A program made the position numbers and the translations under genes. DNA of 64,000 nt. Source: Rubellimicrobium arenae (GTDB lineage: Bacteria > Pseudomonadota > Alphaproteobacteria > Rhodobacterales > Rhodobacteraceae). The stretch spans positions 124,001-188,000 of the forward strand of contig NZ_JAFMST010000006.1 in the NCBI RefSeq assembly GCF_017916275.1. The letters run 5' to 3'. Shown one piece after another: positions 19,109 to 28,757 of the stretch; within the stretch, counting starts at the first letter, position 1, and each line of letters opens with the position of its first letter. Under the pieces are notes generated by a model that saw only the letters and a program-made list of their open reading frames with translations, ran no database searches and was not told where the DNA came from.

Positions 19109-20530
19109 TTAGCTGTGCGGGACCACACCGGGCTCTGCAGCCGTGGGCTCGGCGCTTGCCGGTGACGCAGCCGACAAGGCACCGTAGGGCCATGCCACCA
19201 CTGCGACGGCCCCGCCGCCCGCGTCGTTGGCGAAGGTGAGTCGAGCGCCCGTACGTTCGAGCAGCGACTTGGCGATGAACAGGCCAAGGCCCATTCCCTC
19301 ATACCCCGGGCGAGGCGGATCGGCTTCGTGCAGGACCGGTCGCGACGACGGCCGGCCTCGCATGAACGGGTCTCCGATGCGGTCGAGGAGTGCCGGTTCG
19401 AAGCCGGGTCCATCGTCCCGGATCCGCACGACAAGGCGGTCCCGCGTCCAGTCCAGGCGGATCTCGACGCGGCTGTTGGCGAAATCCACGGCGTTCTGCA
19501 CGAGGTTCCTCAACCCATGGACGATCTCGGGGCGGCGCGGGATCTCGGGCTGGCGCCCGGCGGCCACCAGGATCTCGACCGCCTTGCCACGGTCCAGATG
19601 CGGCTCGGCCGCCTCGCGGAGGACCGCCTCGAACGGCGCCCTGTCCAGGTAAGGGTCGCGTCGTCCCTCCCGGCCCATGGCGCGAAGGATGTCGCGGCAC
19701 CGGTCGGCCTGCGCGCGCAGCAGCTCGGCATCCTCGCGCAGGTCGGCAAGTTCGGGATGATCGCTCAACTCCTCGATCATCTCGCTGGACACCAGCTTGA
19801 TGGTGGCCAGCGGAGTGCCCAGCTCGTGGGCCGCGGCGGCAACGACGCCGTCCAGATCCGACAGGCGCTGCGCCCGGTCCAAGGCGAGCTGCGTGGCGGT
19901 CAGGGCCTCGCTGATGGCGGCCATCTCGGCCGTGACGCTTCGGGCATAGAGCCCCAGGAACCCGACGCCGATCATCAGGGCCACCCAGAACCCCCACAGG
20001 AACAGGCGGGGCGTCTCGAGGGGGCCGGCCGAGGTCAGCAAAGGCAGGTGCCAGGGTCCCAGCGCGGTGATGATGGTGAGCGTGAGGCCACCCAGCACCA
20101 GGGTGCTCCGAGGGTGCAGGACGCTGGCTGCGATCGTCACGGGCGCCAGCAGGAGCAGCGCAAACGGGTTGTTGAGCCCGCCCGTCAGCGCGAGCAGGAG
20201 TCCCAGTTGCAGGATGTCGAAGGTCAGGAGCAGGGTGGCCTCCCGCTCGGTCAAGCGGCGGGTGGGGGAGGTCGTGAAGGTGGCCACGAGATTCACCACC
20301 ACCGAGGCCCCGACGGCCAGGGAGGCGGCGCCAGTGGCGATGTCCAGACTCAGGACCTTGGTCGCCACGACGAGAGCGGCGACCTGTCCGGCGATGGCCA
20401 GCCAGCGAAGGACCGTCAAGGTGCGCAGGGGCACCCATTCGCGGCGGCGCACGGGACCCAGAGCATCGGGCCAGGAGAGATCGGTGTCGGCGTCCGGCAG
20501 CACGGACCTCCTTGCGGCGGATAGGCGCAT
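19109..20530 (-). CDS. regB: RegB/PrrB redox sensor histidine kinase
   Basis: A 473-aa membrane histidine kinase that senses quinone-pool redox state and phosphorylates RegA, controlling photosynthesis, respiration and carbon/nitrogen fixation genes in purple bacteria and relatives. Six hydrophobic segments fill residues 35-190. The quinone-binding signature GGLNNPFALLLLAPVTI lies between segments 3 and 4. The H-box is VVAAAAHELGTPLATIKL. The redox-sensitive cysteine sits in RAQADRCRDILRAMGREG, as in Rhodobacter RegB. HATPase motifs follow (LVQNAVDFANS, RDDGPGFEPAL, GMGLGLFIAKSLLE). It is divergent from senC, with 55 bp between the starts. Confidence 0.95.
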   Translation of the reverse strand: MRLSAARRSVLPDADTDLSWPDALGPVRRREWVPLRTLTVLRWLAIAGQVAALVVATKVLSLDIATGAASLAVGASVVVNLVATFTTSPTRRLTEREATLLLTFDILQLGLLLALTGGLNNPFALLLLAPVTIAASVLHPRSTLVLGGLTLTIITALGPWHLPLLTSAGPLETPRLFLWGFWVALMIGVGFLGLYARSVTAEMAAISEALTATQLALDRAQRLSDLDGVVAAAAHELGTPLATIKLVSSEMIEELSDHPELADLREDAELLRAQADRCRDILRAMGREGRRDPYLDRAPFEAVLREAAEPHLDRGKAVEILVAAGRQPEIPRRPEIVHGLRNLVQNAVDFANSRVEIRLDWTRDRLVVRIRDDGPGFEPALLDRIGDPFMRGRPSSRPVLHEADPPRPGYEGMGLGLFIAKSLLERTGARLTFANDAGGGAVAVVAWPYGALSAASPASAEPTAAEPGVVPHS

Positions 20531-20585
20531 TGTTACGTACCGTCGGCGGGTCGATCAACGCCCGGAACAGCTAGGAGGATCGCGC

Positions 20586-21209
20586 ATGCGGACCAGAACC
20601 TTTGCGCTCGCGGCCGGTTTCGTGGCCGTGGCCGGCGTGGCGGGAATGGCCTTGGCCCCTCGGTTCGGGGGGGCGGGTGACGCCTTTGCCGACTGCCGCG
20701 AGGGACAGGTGGCGGGGGGCGACATCGGCGGACCCTTCACCTTGGTCAACGGCGCGGGACAGACGGTCACGGACCGCGATGTCATCGTCGAGCCCTCGAT
20801 CCTTTACTTCGGCTTCACCTCCTGCGCCGATGTTTGTCCATTGGACGTCGCCCGCAACGCGCAGGCCGTGGACCTGCTGGAGCAGAGGGGGATCGAAGCC
20901 ACGCCGGTGTTCATCTCGGTCGATCCGGATCGCGACACGCCCGAGGTCGTGGCGAGCTACGCCCAGAACTTCCACCCCCGCATGGTGGGCCTCACGGGAA
21001 GCGCCGAGCAGGTCGCCGAGGCCGCTCGCTCCTACAGGGTGTACTACGCCAAGCAGGATGGTGACCCGGACTACTACCTCGTCGACCACTCGGCCTTCAG
21101 CTACCTCGTTCTGCCCGGGGTCGGGTTCGTTGATTTCGTGAACCGGGATGAAACGCCCGACGAAGTGGCGAACAAGCTGGAATGCTTCGTCAAGGCGGCG
21201 GCTGCCTGA
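20586..21209 (+). CDS. senC: SenC/PrrC (Sco1-family copper chaperone/thiol-disulfide protein)
   Basis: A 207-aa Sco1/SenC protein. An N-terminal signal anchor (FALAAGFVAVAGVAGMALAP) places the thioredoxin-like domain in the periplasm. The copper-binding CxxxC is FGFTSCADVCPLDVARN near residue 80, and the distal His is in YYLVDHSAFSYLV. Family members deliver copper to cytochrome c oxidase CuA and modulate RegB signalling. The ribosome site AGGAGG lies just upstream of the ATG at 20586. The gene lies between divergent regB and downstream regA, which is the diagnostic regB-senC-regA layout. Confidence 0.95.
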   Translation: MRTRTFALAAGFVAVAGVAGMALAPRFGGAGDAFADCREGQVAGGDIGGPFTLVNGAGQTVTDRDVIVEPSILYFGFTSCADVCPLDVARNAQAVDLLEQRGIEATPVFISVDPDRDTPEVVASYAQNFHPRMVGLTGSAEQVAEAARSYRVYYAKQDGDPDYYLVDHSAFSYLVLPGVGFVDFVNRDETPDEVANKLECFVKAAAA

Positions 21210-21278
21210 ACCAAGGCGCGTTGACGTGGGGATGGGCTGTTCTATTCTCGGGCCATGGCGCCCGAAGGTCCTCTTCCC

Positions 21279-21839
21279 ATGTCAGACCAGATGCCCGAGG
21301 ATCTCGATCTCGGGCCGGATCCGTCGTTGCTCCTTGTGGATGACGACGAGGCGTTCCTGCGCCGCCTCGGCCGCGCGATGGAGCGCCGCGGCTTCCAGGT
21401 GCAGATGGCCGGGTCGGTGGCGGCCGCGCTGGCCGCGATCGCGCTGAACCCTCCGGCCTATGCCGTGGTGGACCTGCGCCTTGGAGACGGCAATGGCCTT
21501 GATGTCGTGGAACGCCTCCGGGACACGCGGGGGGACGCCCGGGTGATCGTGCTGACCGGCTACGGCGCGATTGCAAGCGCCGTGGCGGCCGTGAAGATCG
21601 GCGCCATCGACTACCTGTCCAAGCCCGCCGACGCCGCAGAGGTCACGCGCGCGTTGCTGGCCCGCGCGGGAGACTTGCCCGAGCCACCCGAAAACCCCAT
21701 GAGCGCCGACCGGGTCCGGTGGGAGCACATCCAGCGCGTCTATGAGATGTGCGACCGCAACGTCTCGGAGACCGCACGCCGACTAGGGATGCATCGGCGG
21801 ACGCTCCAGCGCATCCTGGCCAAGCGTAGCCCGAAATAG
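21279..21839 (+). CDS. regA: RegA/PrrA response regulator
   Basis: A 186-aa response regulator paired with RegB. The receiver domain has LLLVDDDEAFLRRLG, the phospho-Asp in VVDLRLGDGNGLDVVE, and LTGYGAIASAVAAVKIGAIDYLSKP. The C-terminal Fis-type helix-turn-helix reads VYEMCDRNVSETARRLGMHR, then RTLQRILAKRSPK, nearly invariant across RegA homologues. The start MSDQMPEDL gives the usual length; an ATG eight codons upstream is possible. It lies 69 bp after senC and ends 18 bp before a parS-like palindrome. Confidence 0.96.
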   Translation: MSDQMPEDLDLGPDPSLLLVDDDEAFLRRLGRAMERRGFQVQMAGSVAAALAAIALNPPAYAVVDLRLGDGNGLDVVERLRDTRGDARVIVLTGYGAIASAVAAVKIGAIDYLSKPADAAEVTRALLARAGDLPEPPENPMSADRVRWEHIQRVYEMCDRNVSETARRLGMHRRTLQRILAKRSPK

Positions 21840-21857
21840 CGATGCCCACCTTCGCCC

Positions 21858-21871
21858 GTTTCACGTGAAAC
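21858..21871. promoter_or_regulatory. parS-type ParB-binding palindrome
   Basis: The sequence GTTTCACGTGAAAC is a perfect 14-bp palindrome in the intergenic space between the convergent regA and LysR genes. It matches the core of the bacterial parS consensus (TGTTNCACGTGAAACA), with the 3' flanking A also matching and the 5' flank being C instead of T. ParB clamps load at such sites to segregate the replication origin. No parA or parB is in the window. Presence of the site fits an origin-proximal position but one site alone does not prove it. Confidence 0.8.
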
Positions 21872-21885
21872 ATGTCTGAAGCGGA

Positions 21886-22755
21886 TCAGCCCTCGGCGGC
21901 GACCGACCTCAACCATGTCATGAAGCGTCGCAAGGCCCGGCTGGGCGGCACCTTCCGGCGCACCATCCAGTAACCGAACCGCGCATCCGTGGACGTTCGA
22001 ACCGCCTGGAGCCGTCCAGAGGCGATGTCTTCCCCGATCAGGGCCCCGAGTTCGACGTAAAGTCCATAAGCGGCCCGTGCGGCGGAGAGGGCGAGTTCTT
22101 CCGTCGGCATGGTGGTCGCCTGAAGGTGATCGGGATCCAGCCCGATCCGGCGCAGCCAAGCTCGCTCCTCGTCGGCCCCGGCCTCGAAGATCCAGGGCAT
22201 GACGGCCATCTCCTCGGGTGTGAGGGATGACCGCCCTTCCAGGAGCGCCGGGGCCGCCACGATGGTATAGGCGGCAGGCACGAGGAGCTCGGCCTTGAGG
22301 CCGGGCCACTGGCCGTCGCCGAAGCGGATGGCCAGATCCATGCGGGCCTGCACGAGATCGATCACCTGCCGATCCGGATGAAGCGCAATGGGCACTTCCG
22401 GGTGCTCGGCCCAGAACCGCCCAAGTCGCGGCATGAGCCATTGGCTCGCGAAGGCCGGGGTCAGCGTCACCCTCAGGGGCCGCCCTTCTTCGCCGGTCCG
22501 CACCTCCTCGATGGCTGCCGCAATGCCTTCAAAGCTCAGGGTCAAGGCCGAGGCGAGCCTTTTCCCCTCCGGCGTCACGGCAAGGCCCCGTCCCGCCCGC
22601 TCGAGCAGCGTGACTCCCAAGTGAGCTTCGAGACTGCGGACCTGCTGGGCGATGGCGGCGTGCGTGACGTTCAGTTCGCGGGCCGCGGCCGAAAAACCGC
22701 CGGTCCGAGCGGCCGCCTCAAAGGCCCGGAGGCTGGTGAGCGAGGGAAGGTACAT
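21886..22755 (-). CDS. LysR-family transcriptional regulator, GcvA-like
   Basis: An about 289-aa LysR regulator. The N-terminal winged helix begins MYLPSLTSLRAFEAAARTGG and contains SAAARELNVTHAAIAQQVRS, followed by LEAHLGVTLLERAGRGLAVT. The C-terminal two-lobed effector domain includes SQWLMPRLGRFWAEHPEVPI and DLAIRFGDGQWPG, both characteristic of GcvA-type regulators. The effector and targets cannot be told; the nearest genes are regA and an HD phosphohydrolase, neither of which is an obvious target. An alternative ATG lies three codons upstream. Confidence 0.88.
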   Translation of the reverse strand: MYLPSLTSLRAFEAAARTGGFSAAARELNVTHAAIAQQVRSLEAHLGVTLLERAGRGLAVTPEGKRLASALTLSFEGIAAAIEEVRTGEEGRPLRVTLTPAFASQWLMPRLGRFWAEHPEVPIALHPDRQVIDLVQARMDLAIRFGDGQWPGLKAELLVPAAYTIVAAPALLEGRSSLTPEEMAVMPWIFEAGADEERAWLRRIGLDPDHLQATTMPTEELALSAARAAYGLYVELGALIGEDIASGRLQAVRTSTDARFGYWMVRRKVPPSRALRRFMTWLRSVAAEG

Positions 22756-22971
22756 GAAAGCCAACCTAACAGATGTGCAGGATTCCTGCCTCGCAGCCGG
22801 TGAGGGCTTCGCCTATCTCAGCGTGGTAAGTTGAAGGAATTGAGGTCATGTTCCAAATTCTTGTTGAAGCGATCAGCGTTGCTGCCCGCGCCCCGCACCA
22901 CCCCGAAGCCGCCCCCGACCGGAGGATGCGTCGCTTGCGCCGCGTGGTCTGGCCGCGCCTCGGGTGAACCG

Positions 22972-23553
22972 TCATTCGGCGAGTTCCGAATGCCGCCGAA
23001 GGAACGCAGCGCGCGTTTCCATCGGCGGCCTGAGCCGAAGCACGAGGCCGGCGAGCACTCCATCGGGCGGACGCCCGAAGATGCGATCGGCCTCGGCCAC
23101 TGAGAAACCGGCGATCCGAGTGGCCTCCAGCCAGGCGCTGATCCGGTCCGCTTTCTTGATGGCTGCCTTGACCTCCCGCGGGAGGGTGGCCGGCAGGCCG
23201 AAGCGGAGGTGCACTGCCGCTGCGAGCCGCGCGTCGAGCGCGCCATAACCTTCTCCCAGAACGGTCTTCACGGGCGAGATCATGTCGCCGATGACGTATT
23301 CGGGGGCGTCATGCAGCAGCGCGGCCAGACGCCAGCGCGTCGTCGGGTCGGGGGCCGTCGCTCCGAAGATCTCTTCCACAAGAAGGGAATGCTCGGCCAC
23401 GGAGTAGGGCCAGTCCCCGACCGTCTGGCCATTCCAGCGGGCCACGAAGGCCAGGCCGTGGGCGATGTCCTCGACCTCGATGTCGAAGGGCGTGGGGTCG
23501 AGCAGGTCCAGCCGCCGTCCCGAAAGCATCCGTTGCCATGCGCGCCTGACCAC
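22972..23553 (-). CDS. HD-domain phosphohydrolase (YfbR-like nucleotidase)
   Basis: A 193-aa HD-family metal-dependent phosphohydrolase. The motif pattern is VAEHSLLVEEIFG (first His), LAALLHDAPEYVIGDMISPV (the HD pair) and KKADRISAWLEATRIAG (distal Asp), matching the YfbR/5'-deoxynucleotidase-like group. The N-terminus WQRMLSGRRLDLLDPTPFDIE is typical of the alphaproteobacterial family, often annotated as a phosphohydrolase of unknown substrate. It is divergent from ahcY with about 120 bp between starts. Confidence 0.85.
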   Translation of the reverse strand: MVRRAWQRMLSGRRLDLLDPTPFDIEVEDIAHGLAFVARWNGQTVGDWPYSVAEHSLLVEEIFGATAPDPTTRWRLAALLHDAPEYVIGDMISPVKTVLGEGYGALDARLAAAVHLRFGLPATLPREVKAAIKKADRISAWLEATRIAGFSVAEADRIFGRPPDGVLAGLVLRLRPPMETRAAFLRRHSELAE

Positions 23554-23672
23554 CTTGACCTCCGTCGTGCTTGCGCGATGTAGCCAGCCCGGCCGGGGTT
23601 CGCCAAGTAATTGCCGGTTAACGAGGGGAATGCTAAGTCCCGCCGCTGAACACGCCCAAGAAGGAGCCGCGC

Positions 23673-25067
23673 ATGCCCGCCGACCACATCGTCAAGGACC
23701 TCGGCCTTGCCGCCTTCGGGCGCAAGGAGCTCGCCATCGCCGAGACCGAGATGCCGGGCCTCATGGCGCTGCGCGAGGAGTTCGGCGCGAGCAAGCCGCT
23801 CAAGGGCGCCCGCATCGCGGGATCGCTCCACATGACCATCCAGACCGCCGTCCTGATCGAAACGCTGGTGGACCTCGGGGCCGAGGTCCGTTGGGCCTCG
23901 TGCAACATCTTCTCCACCCAGGATCACGCGGCGGCGGCCATCGCCGACCGCGGCATCCCCGTCTTCGCCATCAAGGGCGAAACCCTGGAGGAGTACTGGA
24001 CCTACACCGACCGGATCTTCCAGTTCCCGGAAGGCACGGCCAACATGATCCTGGACGACGGCGGTGACGCCACGCTTTACATCCTGCTCGGCGCACGCGT
24101 CGAGAATGGCGAAACGGACGTGATCGCCGTGCCGACCTCGGATGAGGAGGTCTGCCTTTTCAACCAGATCAGGAAGCGTCTCGCGGAGGCGCCCGGCTGG
24201 TTCACCCAGCAGCGCGAGGCGATCCGCGGCGTCAGCGAGGAAACGACGACGGGCGTGAAGCGTCTTTACGACCTTCACAAGAAGGGCCTGCTGCCCTTCC
24301 CGGCGATCAACGTGAACGACTCCGTCACCAAGTCCAAGTTCGACAACAAGTACGGCTGCAAGGAATCGCTGGTGGACGGCATCCGCCGCGCCACCGACAC
24401 CATGATGGCCGGCAAGGTCGCGGTGGTCTGTGGCTACGGCGACGTGGGCAAGGGCTCGGCTGCCAGCTTGCGCGGCGCGGGCGCCCGCGTGAAGGTCACC
24501 GAGGTCGATCCGATCTGCGCGCTGCAGGCGGCGATGGACGGCTATGAGGTCACGCTCCTCGAGGACGAGGTCGCGACCGCGGACATCTTCATCACTACGA
24601 CCGGCAACAAGGACGTCATCCGGCTCGAGCACATGCGCGAGATGAAGGACATGGCGATCGTCGGCAACATCGGCCACTTCGACAACGAGATCCAGGTCGC
24701 AGCACTCCGCAACCACAAGTGGACGAACATCAAGGAACAGGTGGACATGATCGAGATGCCGTCGGGCAACCGGATCATCCTCCTGTCCGAAGGGCGGCTC
24801 CTCAACCTCGGCAACGCCACCGGCCACCCCAGCTTCGTGATGTCGGCTTCGTTCTCGAACCAGGTTCTGGCCCAGATCGAGCTGTGGACGAAGCCGGGCG
24901 ACTATGCGCCGGGCGTCTACATCCTGCCCAAGACGCTGGACGAGAAGGTGGCGAAGCTCCACCTCAAGAAGATCGGGGCCAAGCTCACCGAACTCAAGAA
25001 GGATCAGGCCGACTACATCGGCGTGACGGTCGAAGGCCCCTTCAAGCCTGAACATTACCGCTACTGA
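23673..25067 (+). CDS. ahcY: Adenosylhomocysteinase (S-adenosyl-L-homocysteine hydrolase)
   Basis: A 464-aa enzyme that splits S-adenosylhomocysteine into adenosine and homocysteine, removing the product inhibitor of methyltransferases. Signature 1 is the region around [17 protein letters not shown]; signature 2 is [20 protein letters not shown], the NAD-binding loop. Substrate and NAD contacts follow in [11 protein letters not shown], and the C-terminus FKPEHYRY carries the Lys-Tyr pair that binds NAD of the neighbouring subunit. Start ATG at 23673 has AAGGAG nine bases upstream. The upstream leader is about 120 bp; I looked for a SAH-type riboswitch and could not recognise one. Confidence 0.98.
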   Translation: MPADHIVKDLGLAAFGRKELAIAETEMPGLMALREEFGASKPLKGARIAGSLHMTIQTAVLIETLVDLGAEVRWASCNIFSTQDHAAAAIADRGIPVFAIKGETLEEYWTYTDRIFQFPEGTANMILDDGGDATLYILLGARVENGETDVIAVPTSDEEVCLFNQIRKRLAEAPGWFTQQREAIRGVSEETTTGVKRLYDLHKKGLLPFPAINVNDSVTKSKFDNKYGCKESLVDGIRRATDTMMAGKVAVVCGYGDVGKGSAASLRGAGARVKVTEVDPICALQAAMDGYEVTLLEDEVATADIFITTTGNKDVIRLEHMREMKDMAIVGNIGHFDNEIQVAALRNHKWTNIKEQVDMIEMPSGNRIILLSEGRLLNLGNATGHPSFVMSASFSNQVLAQIELWTKPGDYAPGVYILPKTLDEKVAKLHLKKIGAKLTELKKDQADYIGVTVEGPFKPEHYRY

Positions 25068-25121
25068 GGGCACCCGCCCGACCAAGGCCGGAGGACTCCG
25101 GCGCTCCGACTTTGCGGAACA

Positions 25122-25147
25122 GGCCTCCGGGATGCCGGGGGCCTTCT
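25122..25147 (+). terminator. Probable intrinsic terminator after ahcY
   Basis: GGCCTCCGG and CCGGGGGCC can form a nine-pair stem with one G-U pair and a four-base loop, followed by TTCTT. It lies 55 bp after the ahcY stop. Confidence 0.65.
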
Positions 25148-25279
25148 TCGTATTCAGGCAATTGACTAAAATTCTTGGCGCTTGGCATTTGGTTCGTCGG
25201 CGTTGCGATGCTAGTACCGCCATGAGCCAGGACGGTTCGGACCAAGACCTTCGTCGCGTGTGGGAGCGCGGGTGAGGAG

Positions 25280-25311
25280 AAGGGGTTCCGCTCCGTCCTG
25301 CGGAACCCCTT
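25280..25311. terminator. Perfect 12-bp hairpin between convergent ahcY and EVE genes
   Basis: AAGGGGTTCCGC and GCGGAACCCCTT are exact inverted copies around an eight-base loop. The symmetry and location between converging genes suggest a bidirectional terminator for the EVE gene and ahcY read-through, although the T-tract is weak. Confidence 0.6.
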
Positions 25312-25376
25312 CATGCATTTCCAGGAACTGCTTCGGTGTAGCGCGATCCGGGCATGTGGCCCAAGGACCGGCTGGC

Positions 25377-25796
25377 TCAGGGCTCCGTCCCGCCCAACTC
25401 GCAGATCCGTTGCCATTCCTCGGGACGAACGGGTTGGACCGACAGTCGGCTGTTCCTCACCAGCACCATGTCGGCCAAGCCCGGCTCCGCCCTGATCTCA
25501 TCGAGCGTGACGGCCCGGGTCAGGGGACGCAGGGCGCGCAGATCGACGCAGTCCCAGCGCGGGTCCTCGGAGGTGCTGTCGGGGTGCGCGGTGCAGATGA
25601 CCTCGACGATCCCGACCACCTCGCGCCCCTTCTGGGAATGATAAAAGAACCCACGGTCGCCGGGAACCATCGCACGCATGTTGTTGCGGGCCTGGTAATT
25701 GCGGACCCCGTGCCACTCGCCGCCGGCGTCGCCCAGGGCGACCTGCTGGTCCCAACTGAAGACGTCCGGCTCGGACTTGAAGAGCCAGTAGGCCAT
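25377..25796 (-). CDS. EVE domain protein
   Basis: A 139-aa single-domain EVE protein of the PUA-like fold. The start is MAYWLFKSEPDVFSWDQQVA; further landmarks are EWHGVRNYQARNNMRAM and DRGFFYHSQKGREVVGIVEV. EVE/YTH-type domains bind modified nucleobases in RNA or DNA. Stand-alone copies such as this are common in Proteobacteria and have no established role. A longer in-frame extension of 39 codons lacks family similarity and is left out. It is followed downstream by a strong hairpin and lies just upstream of gpsA in the same direction as the gpsA-tsaD pair. Confidence 0.9.
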   Translation of the reverse strand: MAYWLFKSEPDVFSWDQQVALGDAGGEWHGVRNYQARNNMRAMVPGDRGFFYHSQKGREVVGIVEVICTAHPDSTSEDPRWDCVDLRALRPLTRAVTLDEIRAEPGLADMVLVRNSRLSVQPVRPEEWQRICELGGTEP

Positions 25797-25827
25797 TGCT
25801 GCTTCCTTTGTCTGTCCCGCGCCTGTC

Positions 25828-26790
25828 CTATTCGGCCCTGAGCGGACGGTCGAGAAGTCGCCGCAGGGCCGAGCCGACATCGCTTCGTCCGTCCACAAGG
25901 GCCGCCACCGCATCGGTCACCGGCAAATCGATTCCCAGGCTCTGCCCCAGCCGTGCGGCCGCGAGGGCCGTCGCCGCCCCCTCGACCGTGACGCCGGACT
26001 CGAAGGCCTCGCCACGACCCAGGTGAAGGCCGTAGCGGTAGTTCCTGGAGCCCGGCGAGGTGGCGGTGAGCACGAGATCCCCAAGGCCCGACAGCCCCAT
26101 CAGGGTCTCTGCCTGGGCTCCCAGGCGCAGGGCCAGGCGCTGCATCTCGGCGAACCCGCGCGTCAGCAGGGCGGCGCGGGCCGACTCGCCGAAGCCACCG
26201 CCGATGCAAGCCCCGCAGGCGATCGCAACGACGTTCTTGAGGGCCCCGCCCAACTCGGCCCCCACGAGGTCGGTCGTGCGATAAAGGCGGAGGGCCGGCG
26301 TGGACAGGCGAGCCTGCAGGCGCATCCCGTCGTCGGGGTCCGCAGCGGCCAGGGTCAGAGCGGTTGGGAGTCCGCGCGCGATGTCGGCGGCAAAGCTGGG
26401 TCCGGTCAGGATCAAGGGACGCGCCGAGGGCACAACATGCCCGATGGCGGCACTTGGACCCTCGAGCGTGGCGAGGTCGATCCCTTTGCCGCAGGCGACC
26501 AGTGGCTTGCCGGCCAATAAGGATGCGTGATCCAGAAGGAAGCCGCGCAAGGCCTGGGCCGGGATGGCCAGGAGGACGAGCTCGGCCCGCGAGACCACAG
26601 CCGGGTCCGCGCTGACGGACAGGGCTGGGGGCAGGTCCACCCCGGGCAGACGCGGGTTGCTCCGGGTGGTCGCCATGGCCTCCATGGCTGGCGCATCGCG
26701 TCCCCAGAGCGTCACGTCCCGGGTGGCGCAAAGCGCGACCGCCAAGGCCGTGCCAAACGCGCCTGCTCCGGCGACGGCGATCCCGGTCAT
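25828..26790 (-). CDS. gpsA: Glycerol-3-phosphate dehydrogenase [NAD(P)+]
   Basis: A 320-aa enzyme that reduces dihydroxyacetone phosphate to sn-glycerol-3-phosphate for phospholipid synthesis. The N-terminal Rossmann motif is [18 protein letters not shown], followed by [40 protein letters not shown] with the catalytic Lys, and [20 protein letters not shown]. The ATG overlaps the tsaD stop (ATGA). A long upstream extension in this frame lies wholly inside tsaD and is not used. Confidence 0.96.
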   Translation of the reverse strand: MTGIAVAGAGAFGTALAVALCATRDVTLWGRDAPAMEAMATTRSNPRLPGVDLPPALSVSADPAVVSRAELVLLAIPAQALRGFLLDHASLLAGKPLVACGKGIDLATLEGPSAAIGHVVPSARPLILTGPSFAADIARGLPTALTLAAADPDDGMRLQARLSTPALRLYRTTDLVGAELGGALKNVVAIACGACIGGGFGESARAALLTRGFAEMQRLALRLGAQAETLMGLSGLGDLVLTATSPGSRNYRYGLHLGRGEAFESGVTVEGAATALAAARLGQSLGIDLPVTDAVAALVDGRSDVGSALRRLLDRPLRAE

Positions 26791-27881
26791 GCCTTGGCGC
26801 CCTTGCGGCCGGCGCCGATCATGGGCGCAGCCGACTGGTCCAGGGGCCAGCGCGGCCGCGCCACGATAGCCGGATCCGGGGGCAGGCCGATCCGCGCCCG
26901 CTCGATCCCGGCCCAGGCGATCATGGCGGCGTTGTCGGTGCAGAGCGCGAGCGGCGGAGCCACGAACGCCACGCCTTCCCGCTCGCACAGGGCCTGGAGC
27001 CGGGCGCGGATCGTTCCATTCGCCGCCACACCGCCGGCGACGGCGAAGCTGGGGCTCTCCGGTGCGTGCGTCCGATAGATCGCAAGGGCCCGTCGGGATT
27101 TCTCGACCAGCACATCGGCCACGGCGTTCTGGAAGGCAGCGCACAGGTCGCGCCGGTCACCCTCGCGCAGGCCCCCGGCCCCGGCCACCAGGCCATCCCG
27201 CGTCCGGAGCACCGCCGTCTTCAGGCCGGAGAAGGACATGTCGCAGCCCTCGCGGTCCAGAAGCGGGCGCGGCAGGGGGAACCGTCGGGGATCCCCGTCC
27301 GCCGCCTCCCGCTCCACCTCGGGGCCGCCGGGCTGCGCGAGCCCCAGGAGCTTGGCAACCTTGTCAAAGGCTTCGCCGGGCGCGTCGTCGATCGTTCCCC
27401 CCAGTCGTCGGAAGTCGTCCACCCCTTCGACCAGCAGGAACTGGCAATGCCCTCCGGACACCAGCAGCATCAAATACGGAAAGGCGCAGTCGTGCGTCAG
27501 GCGCGGCGTCAGCGCGTGTCCTGCCAGGTGGTTGATGCCCCAGAGAGGCCGCCCCGTGGCAGCGGCGAGACCCTTGGCCGTCATGACGCCGGCCAGCACG
27601 CCTCCGATCAGGCCTGGGCCGGCAGTGACGGCGATCCCGTCGAGATCCGTGAGCTCCAGGCCGGATTCAGCCAGCGCGGCCTCGACGCAGAGGTCCAGGG
27701 TCTCCGCATGGGCCCGTGCGGCGATCTCGGGCACGACCCCCCCGAAGGCCGCATGGAGCCGTCCTTGTCCGCGGACCACCGAGGCCAGGATCCGTGTCCC
27801 TGCAGGGCCGTCGCGCAGCACGGCCGCGGCGCTGTCGTCACAGCTCGACTCGATGCCAAGGAAGGTGAGAGATCGGTCCAT
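26787..27881 (-). CDS. tsaD: TsaD, tRNA N6-adenosine threonylcarbamoyltransferase
   Basis: A 364-aa ASKHA-fold enzyme that transfers the threonylcarbamoyl group to A37 of tRNA. Starting at [20 protein letters not shown], it shows the metal-binding [14 protein letters not shown] motif, [28 protein letters not shown] and [20 protein letters not shown]. The 41-codon extension upstream overlaps the region divergent from hemD and is rejected. It works with TsaE (16789-17256 in this window). The gene is divergent from hemD and coupled to gpsA. Confidence 0.97.
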   Translation of the reverse strand: MDRSLTFLGIESSCDDSAAAVLRDGPAGTRILASVVRGQGRLHAAFGGVVPEIAARAHAETLDLCVEAALAESGLELTDLDGIAVTAGPGLIGGVLAGVMTAKGLAAATGRPLWGINHLAGHALTPRLTHDCAFPYLMLLVSGGHCQFLLVEGVDDFRRLGGTIDDAPGEAFDKVAKLLGLAQPGGPEVEREAADGDPRRFPLPRPLLDREGCDMSFSGLKTAVLRTRDGLVAGAGGLREGDRRDLCAAFQNAVADVLVEKSRRALAIYRTHAPESPSFAVAGGVAANGTIRARLQALCEREGVAFVAPPLALCTDNAAMIAWAGIERARIGLPPDPAIVARPRWPLDQSAAPMIGAGRKGAKA

Positions 27882-27975
27882 GCCTGTCCGTCCTGGAGGC
27901 CGGTCCGCCATGGGCTGGCCTCTGCCCAGGATCCGCGCGTAACATCGGTGGCGGCATCGGGCAAGGACGGGAACC

Positions 27976-28713
27976 ATGAACGGGGCGGCACGTCTCTTGC
28001 TCACGCGTCCTCAGGCGGCATCGGAGCGGCTCCTCGACGCCTGCGAGGCCGTGTGGGGCCGCCCGATCCCCGCGATCATCAGTCCCGTGATGGCGATCCA
28101 GCCAAGAGCCGTCGATCTGCCCGAACGGCCCGACGGGCTCATCCTGACCTCCGAGCATGGGGCGAGGCGGGCCGGGGCGCTCGGACTGGCGGGTTTGCCT
28201 GCCTGGTGCGTGGGACGCCGGACAGCCGACGTGGCGGCGGCCGAAGGGCTCCAGGCTCGTGTCGCCGGTCAGGAGGCCGAGGAGTTGGTCGAACGGCTGC
28301 TGACCGAACGGCCCTCCGGCCTCCTCCTGCACCTCCGGGGCGAGCACGCCCGCGGAAACATCGCGGCGCGGCTGAACGCCGCTGGGCTTTGCGCCGGCGA
28401 AGCGGTGGCCTACAGCCAAGAGGCCCTGCCTCCCACTCCCGAAGCCCATGCGGCCTTGCAAGACCCCGATCCGCTCGTCGTGCCGCTGTTCTCGCCGCGC
28501 AGCGCAACGCTCCTGGCGGCCTGGACGCCTGCTGCGCCCCTGGACGTCATCGCCCTCAGCGACGCCGTCGCCCAGGCGGCGGGTCCCTTGCGACCCGCGA
28601 GCCTCGTGACTGCGGCGGGTCCGAACGGCACCGCCATGGTCCAGGCCATCCTTGATCGGTTCACCGGGTTGCAGGCCTCCGGCTTGAGGGGGGCAAGAGA
28701 GCAGATTAGGTAA
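27976..28713 (+). CDS. hemD: Uroporphyrinogen-III synthase
   Basis: A 245-aa HemD-family protein. HemD closes hydroxymethylbilane with inversion of ring D, the branch point to haem, chlorophyll, sirohaem and cobalamin. Sequence conservation in this family is low. Support comes from [20 protein letters not shown] at the N-terminus, [39 protein letters not shown] and [16 protein letters not shown], all in expected order, and from the downstream mitofilin-like and HemY-like genes, which regularly follow hemD in Rhodobacterales. Confidence 0.9.
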   Translation: MNGAARLLLTRPQAASERLLDACEAVWGRPIPAIISPVMAIQPRAVDLPERPDGLILTSEHGARRAGALGLAGLPAWCVGRRTADVAAAEGLQARVAGQEAEELVERLLTERPSGLLLHLRGEHARGNIAARLNAAGLCAGEAVAYSQEALPPTPEAHAALQDPDPLVVPLFSPRSATLLAAWTPAAPLDVIALSDAVAQAAGPLRPASLVTAAGPNGTAMVQAILDRFTGLQASGLRGAREQIR

Positions 28714-28757
28714 GGATCGGCACCTGGTCCCGAGTGACCCTTAGCGAAGGAACGAAC

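Larger units (their letters stand above)
25068..25376. other. Intergenic region between ahcY and the EVE gene
   Basis: About 310 bp between convergent genes. It contains two stem-loops listed separately and no gene with coding character. Confidence 0.6.

Noticed and set aside
23554-23672. SAH-type riboswitch before ahcY
   Set aside because: Expected in some relatives, but I could not find the conserved core in the 120-bp leader.
23280-25223. 647-codon minus-strand frame opposite ahcY
   Set aside because: Mirror of ahcY; only its last part coincides with the HD gene in the wrong frame.
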